A DNA stretch of 64,000 nucleotides from JBJXHG01 sp046160865. Lineage in GTDB: Bacteria; Planctomycetota; UBA1135; GCA-002686595. Where the stretch lies: contig JBJXHG010000051.1 in assembly GCA_046160865.1 (NCBI GenBank), positions 1-64,000 on the forward strand, read 5' to 3'. The notes beneath the pieces were generated by a model. The model saw only the letters and a program-made list of their open reading frames with translations, ran no database searches and was not told the origin of the DNA. The number at the start of each line of letters is the position of its first letter. The stretch's first letter is position 1. Position numbers and translations under genes: made by a program. This document shows, one piece after another, positions 59,852-64,000 of this stretch.

Positions 59852-60108
59852 GTTCCTACGCGGCTCTCGCGGACGGCGAGCGGCCAGTCGGGCACGGCCA
59901 AGGCAAAGTCCGGTCCGCCAGCGCGCGGCGCGTGGAGCGTGCGTCGTGGGGCTCGCAGGGCATGCGCGCGTTGTAGGAAGTTCAACGGAGGCCCCGTTCC
60001 GACAACTGCTATGACTTCGGTGAGCGGAGGGAAGCCGCATCGCGAGCGCGTGCGTGCGATCGGCCGCGAACACGACGCCGTGGCACGCGCGGTGCTCTCG
60101 GCGGCGCG
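59852..60108. promoter_or_regulatory. divergent promoter region with inverted repeat
   Basis: 257 bases separate the YceI-like and transporter genes. An imperfect inverted repeat with arms 59970-59979 and 59997-60006 (nine of ten pairs) lies near the middle and is a candidate operator for both directions. No clear sigma-70 elements were recognised. Confidence 0.4.
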
Positions 60109-62118
60109 ATGAGCTCGCGACGTCACGCTGCACTCGCCCTCGTGCTCATCGCGCTGCCGACGCTCGCGCTCGGTTGGGTGGGTTTGCGGGCGCCGGTCGA
60201 TCTCGAGAACCGCGCGTTGAAGTCGGTCGGCACGCGCGAGGCGCTCGTCGAGCGGCACCGGATCGAGACCTTCGGCAGCGAGGACGAGCTCGTCGTGCTG
60301 TTGCGACCGGCGAGTCCGGGCGCCGACAGGTTCGCGACCGAAGTCGCCCGGGTCGCCGCCGCGGTGCGCGCGATCGACGGCGTGCAGGGCATTCACGCGC
60401 TGCCCGTGAGCGCGTCCGCCGCGGCGCCGGCCTTCGTGTGGCACGTCGCGCTGAACGCGCAGCACGGCGCGTTCGCGGGGCTCGTCGATGCGGTCACCGC
60501 TGCGATCCGCAACACCGCGGGACCGTCGCTCTCGTGCTCGATCGCCGGGCGGCCCGCGGTGGAGGTCGCCGTCGCGCGCGCCGTGGGGCAGGAGGAGAAG
60601 CGCGTCGTCGGCGTGCTCGTCGTCACGCTGGTGGCGCTCTCCTGCGCGTTCTATCGCCACGCGGGCTTGGTGCTCGCGGTGCTCGTTCCGGCCGGCATCG
60701 GCATCGCGTGGACGGCCGGCATCGCCGCGCTGCTCGGCCGCGCGATCGATCCCGTGTCCGTGCTGCTGCGGCCGGTGCTGCTGACGGTCGGCGTCGCGAG
60801 CGGAGTGCATTGGGTCGAGGCGTACCTCGATCGCATCACCGCCGGCGAGCGGGCCGCACGTGCGGCGCGCTCGGCCGTGATGGAGCTGCGTCGGCCGGCG
60901 TTGCTCGCTTGCCTGACGACGGTGATCGGGTTCCTCGCGCTCGGGGTGAACTCGATTCCGGCGGTGGTGGACTTCGGCATCTTCGCCGCGCTCGGAGTGG
61001 CGCTCACGTATTCGTTCGCGAGCGTCGCGACACCGGCGTTGCTCGTGCTTTGCGCAGCGCATCCGCCGCCGCGGCTGCTCGCTCGGCGCGGCGGCCACGT
61101 GTCCCGTGCAACTACCTGGATCGCTCGGTTCTCGCTCCAGCATGCACGCGCGGTCCGGTTGGCCGGTGCGGCCGGCGCGCTCGCCGCGGTGTGGGCGTGT
61201 ACGCTCGTCACGGTCGACAACGATCCGCTGCGCGTGCTGCCCAGCCACCACCCGGTGCGCCGCGATTCCGCGCAGATCGCCGCGCTGGTCGGCGGTGACG
61301 ACGTGTTCGAGGTGCTCATTCCACGGGACGGCGCGCTCGCCACGCCCGAGAAGCTCGCGCTGTTCGCGGCGCACGTCCTGCAGGTGCACGGCGTCGCCGG
61401 CGCGGCCGGGCTGCCTCTCAGAGCGGTTACCGAGTCCGGCGCCGCGGACGGCGAGCTCGCGCTGCGCTTCTTGCTCGCGCCGGGCGGCAGCGCTGCGCGC
61501 GAGCGGACGTTCGACGAAGTCGAGGCGCTCGCGGCAGATCTCGGTGCGGACGACGTGCGCCTCGCCGGCATGTCCGTGCAGGTCACGCGCGATTCTGCGC
61601 GCTTGATCCGCGGCAGCGCGGCCGGCGCGCTGTTCAGTGCGTGCGCACTACTCGGCGTGTTCTGGGTCGGGTTCCGCTCGTTCGTGCTCGCGTGTCTTGC
61701 GATGATCCCGAACGTGCTCCCGTGTCTCTGCGTGTACGGCGGGCTCGGCGCGATCGGCCGGCCGCTGTCGTTCGCCACGACGATGATCGCGTCGTCCATG
61801 CTCGGCTTGATCGTCGACGACACGATCCATCTCTTGCACGGCGTGCGCGAGGCGCGTGTGCGCGGCGAGCCCATGGACGTCGCGTTGGAGCAAGTATTTG
61901 CGAGCTCGGGCCGCGCGGTGTCGATCACGACCGTCGTGCTCGCCGCGGGCTTCGCGAGCGCACTGTCGGGCACGCTCGCGAGCACGGTCGAGTTCGGCGC
62001 GGTCGCGACCGTGACGATCGTCGTCGCGTTCGCGTGCGATCTGTTCTTGGTGCCCGCGCTGCTTTCGTCGCGCACGCGCGCGGGCCGCGCCGTGCGAGCC
62101 GAGGTGGTGCATGCCTGA
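60109..62118 (+). CDS. MMPL/RND-superfamily lipid transporter
   Basis: 669 residues with two repeats, each a first helix, a large extracytoplasmic loop and a bundle of five helices, giving about 12 membrane segments. First bundle from about residue 168 (VGVLVVTLVALSCAFYRHAG ...), second from about 508 (GALFSACALLGVFWVGFRS ...). LIVDDTIHLLHG in the second bundle is the RND charged-helix pattern. MMPL-type proteins move lipids or hydrophobic metabolites across the envelope. Overlapping its flavoprotein neighbour by eight bases, it is the probable exporter for the phenolic lipid. Confidence 0.85.
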   Translation: MSSRRHAALALVLIALPTLALGWVGLRAPVDLENRALKSVGTREALVERHRIETFGSEDELVVLLRPASPGADRFATEVARVAAAVRAIDGVQGIHALPVSASAAAPAFVWHVALNAQHGAFAGLVDAVTAAIRNTAGPSLSCSIAGRPAVEVAVARAVGQEEKRVVGVLVVTLVALSCAFYRHAGLVLAVLVPAGIGIAWTAGIAALLGRAIDPVSVLLRPVLLTVGVASGVHWVEAYLDRITAGERAARAARSAVMELRRPALLACLTTVIGFLALGVNSIPAVVDFGIFAALGVALTYSFASVATPALLVLCAAHPPPRLLARRGGHVSRATTWIARFSLQHARAVRLAGAAGALAAVWACTLVTVDNDPLRVLPSHHPVRRDSAQIAALVGGDDVFEVLIPRDGALATPEKLALFAAHVLQVHGVAGAAGLPLRAVTESGAADGELALRFLLAPGGSAARERTFDEVEALAADLGADDVRLAGMSVQVTRDSARLIRGSAAGALFSACALLGVFWVGFRSFVLACLAMIPNVLPCLCVYGGLGAIGRPLSFATTMIASSMLGLIVDDTIHLLHGVREARVRGEPMDVALEQVFASSGRAVSITTVVLAAGFASALSGTLASTVEFGAVATVTIVVAFACDLFLVPALLSSRTRAGRAVRAEVVHA

Positions 62119-63355
62119 CGTCACCTGGGATGTCGTGATCGTCGGCGGCGGTCCGGCCGGATCCTCGACGGCGTTGCGCTTGGCGCGCGCGGGGTTCTCC
62201 GTCGCGCTGGTCGATCGCGCGCGGTTCCCGCGCTCCAAGCCGTGCGGTGAGTTCATGAGCCCCGAGTGCTTGCCGCACCTGCGCGAGCTCGACGTCTTCG
62301 ACGAGGTCGAGCGCCTCGGCGCGCGGCGCGTGAGCAGCATGGAGCTCCACGCGCACGGCCGGCAAGCGGCGGGACGCTTCGTGCCGATCGGCCGTGCGCG
62401 ACCGCCGCAACCGTACGGCTGGGCCGTGCGGCGCGACCGGCTCGATCACGTGCTGCTCCGCGCCGCCGCGCGCGCCGGCGCCGTCGTCCACGAGAGCACG
62501 CGCTTCGACCGGCTGCAGCGCGCGCCGGACGGTGCCGTGACCGGCATCGTCGTGCGCGACAGCGCGGGCGAAACGCGCGCATTGCGCGCGCGCTGGACGA
62601 TCGCCGCGGACGGCGTGCGTTCGCGCGTCGCGCGCGAGCTCGGTGTGCGGCGCGAGATTCCCTGGCTGCGGAAGCTCGCGTTCACGACGCACTTCGCCGG
62701 CGTGCCGTGGGGCGACGGCGCACAAGTGCACTTCGGCGCGCGTGACTACTGGGTGTGCGCGCCGGTAGACGGCGGCCTGCTCAGCGTGAACTGGGTGCTC
62801 GACCAGTGCGCAGTGAACGACGCGCACGCGCGGCCCGACGAGCAGTTCGCGCGCGGTCTCGCGTCGATGCCCGAGCTCGAGGCCGAGCTCGCGTGCGGAC
62901 GGCGCGTCGAACGCATCCGTGGCGTCGGACCGCTCGCATTCCGTACGACGCGCAAGGTCTTCGGCGGCGCGGCACTCGTCGGCGACGCGGCCGGCTACGT
63001 CGACCCGCTGACGGGCGAAGGCATCTTCTTCGCGTTGCTCGGGGGACGTCTGCTCGGGGAATCGCTCGCGCGCGCGTTGCACGCGGGTCGCGTGGACCAC
63101 GCCGCGCTCGCGGACTACGAGTCGGCGCACGCGCGCGAGATCGGCGCACGCTGCCGCGCCTCGTTGCTCGTGCAGCGTGCGCTGCGCCATCCGTCGTTCG
63201 CCAAGGTCGCCATCCGCCTGCTCGAGCGCCGCTCGAGCGTGGCCGACTGGCTCGTCTCGGTCGCCGGCGACTACGCGCCGCTGTGCGAAGCGCTGCGACC
63301 CCGCGTACTTTGGAACGCCGCGACGGGCGCACACGTGTCGCGAGGTGGAGACTGA
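62111..63355 (+). CDS. FAD-dependent oxidoreductase (geranylgeranyl reductase family)
   Basis: 414 residues. FAD-binding VIVGGGPAGSSTALRLARAG at about 6-25, the PCGEFMSPE loop, and GDAAGYVDPLTGEGIFFAL in the C-terminal FAD site are typical of geranylgeranyl reductase and related hydroxylases. In known alkylresorcinol operons a flavin oxygenase hydroxylates the ring to a hydroquinone, so a ring-hydroxylase is plausible; chain reduction is the alternative. Translation is coupled to the transporter gene. Confidence 0.85.
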   Translation: MPDVTWDVVIVGGGPAGSSTALRLARAGFSVALVDRARFPRSKPCGEFMSPECLPHLRELDVFDEVERLGARRVSSMELHAHGRQAAGRFVPIGRARPPQPYGWAVRRDRLDHVLLRAAARAGAVVHESTRFDRLQRAPDGAVTGIVVRDSAGETRALRARWTIAADGVRSRVARELGVRREIPWLRKLAFTTHFAGVPWGDGAQVHFGARDYWVCAPVDGGLLSVNWVLDQCAVNDAHARPDEQFARGLASMPELEAELACGRRVERIRGVGPLAFRTTRKVFGGAALVGDAAGYVDPLTGEGIFFALLGGRLLGESLARALHAGRVDHAALADYESAHAREIGARCRASLLVQRALRHPSFAKVAIRLLERRSSVADWLVSVAGDYAPLCEALRPRVLWNAATGAHVSRGGD

Positions 63356-63393
63356 GCGCGCGCGCGATTCCGACGCGATCCGCGTTCGCGGCC

Positions 63394-63987
63394 GTGCCGT
63401 GGATTCCGCTCGCGCTCGCGTCGCTCGCGCTCGTCGCGCGTGAAGGGCTGCGGCGCCGCACAGAGCTCGGGGCGCCCGTGGCCGCGCGCACAGCGGCGCA
63501 GGCCGTCCTGCCGAGCCTCGCCTTGCGCGCCGAGCCGCCGCGCGACGCGCGCTCGACGTGGTCGGTCGACGCCGAGGCCAGCACGGCGGTGATCGACGGA
63601 GGATCGCGCCCGACGCTGCGTGTCGAAGGGCGCGTGCAGCTCGCACGCGACGGGTCGCTCGCAGCGCTCGATCTCGAGCTCGTTCCTGCTCTCCCCACCG
63701 CGCGGGAGCGCTGCGCGGTCCACGCGAGCGAGTTGTCGCGCGCTTCCGCCGCGTCGCCGATCCCCGGCGTCGCGACCGGAGGGATGCGTCTGCGCGTCGG
63801 CGGACGCTCGCGCGCGGCGTTCGCGGTCGCAGCCTGGTCGTTCGATTCCGCGGGCCGCATGCACTTGGCCGTGCGAACGCACGCGGGCATCGCGCAAGAC
63901 GGAGACGTGCGGGCTCTGCGAACCTACGATGGCGAGCCGCGCGCGCAGCGACTCGGGTTGTACCTCGTGCTGCGCAACGATGATTGA
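63394..63987 (+). CDS. membrane-anchored protein of unknown function
   Basis: 197 residues from GTG 63394; the frame is open further upstream, and a CTG at 63352 would overlap the preceding stop, so the start is uncertain. A hydrophobic N-terminus (about 4-14) precedes a soluble beta-rich domain with STWSVDAEASTAVIDGG and LRVEGRVQLARDGSL, faintly similar to the YceI barrel of the divergent operon. Probably exported and part of this transport/lipid unit. It ends 14 bases before the window edge. Confidence 0.55.
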   Translation: MPWIPLALASLALVAREGLRRRTELGAPVAARTAAQAVLPSLALRAEPPRDARSTWSVDAEASTAVIDGGSRPTLRVEGRVQLARDGSLAALDLELVPALPTARERCAVHASELSRASAASPIPGVATGGMRLRVGGRSRAAFAVAAWSFDSAGRMHLAVRTHAGIAQDGDVRALRTYDGEPRAQRLGLYLVLRNDD

Positions 63988-64000
63988 ACCGAACGAGAGC

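Noticed and set aside
58775..60112. Long plus-strand frame opposite the YceI gene
   Set aside because: Arg/Glu-rich antisense shadow of a well-supported gene.
1..64000. CRISPR arrays, rRNA, tRNA, prophage or insertion-sequence genes
   Set aside because: No spaced identical repeats, no recognisable RNA gene and no transposase, integrase or phage structural gene was found.

Overview
The window is high-GC bacterial DNA with very dense coding. The best taxonomic guess is a deep-branching planctomycete. The clues are a Ser/Thr kinase with a DWG motif fused to a formylglycine-enzyme-like domain, several large secreted repeat proteins that share a Cys-rich C-terminal domain beginning FCFGDGS..PCPC, and a division/cell-wall cluster that stops at murB with no ftsQ, ftsA or ftsZ. 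The assignment is inferred from gene content only; no rRNA or tRNA gene was seen.

Region 1 (1-15268) holds a large inverted repeat at the window edge and then a dcw operon on the + strand: mraZ, rsmH, ftsL-like, ftsI, murE, murF, a possible small ORF, mraY, ftsW, a membrane-anchored LysM protein, a small unknown protein, murG, murC, murB. Most junctions overlap as ATGA or GTGA. The MurE DNPR motif points to meso-diaminopimelate peptidoglycan. murD is absent from its usual place.

Region 2 (15237-25134) is mixed: a kinase-FGE fusion convergent with murB, a HepT/MntA toxin-antitoxin pair with a damaged-looking antitoxin, a partial copy of the thrS 5' end beside a 39-bp inverted repeat, a sensor histidine kinase, a TGS-less thrS, a lower-GC gene of possible abortive-infection type, a macro-domain protein and a membrane protein.

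Region 3 (25248-32730) and region 5 (47664-55990) carry secreted repeat proteins: three tandem-repeat (about 13-14 units each) proteins and a thrombospondin-type-3 protein. All four end in related versions of one C-terminal domain, and an orphan fragment of that domain lies at 31029-31244. A carboxypeptidase-regulatory-like protein and a PQQ-repeat lipoprotein lie between them.

Region 4 (33170-46076, all minus strand) is the most interesting part. A complete oleABCD set, known for head-to-head condensation of fatty acyl chains to long-chain olefins, brackets a private type II fatty-acid synthase (KS, ACP, KR, DH, ER), two phytoene-desaturase-like flavoproteins, a phosphopantetheinyl transferase and a GbsR/MarR regulator. 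I infer a dedicated pathway that builds an unusual, possibly polyunsaturated or cyclised acyl chain on its own carrier protein and then joins two chains into a hydrocarbon. dinB follows divergently.

Region 6 (56523-63987) is a second lipid locus. A type III polyketide synthase, a membrane ICMT-like methyltransferase, a small lipoprotein and a YceI-like protein are on the minus strand; an MMPL/RND transporter, a geranylgeranyl-reductase-family flavoprotein and a membrane-anchored unknown are on the plus strand. The gene set resembles phenolic-lipid (alkylresorcinol or quinone) synthesis with export.
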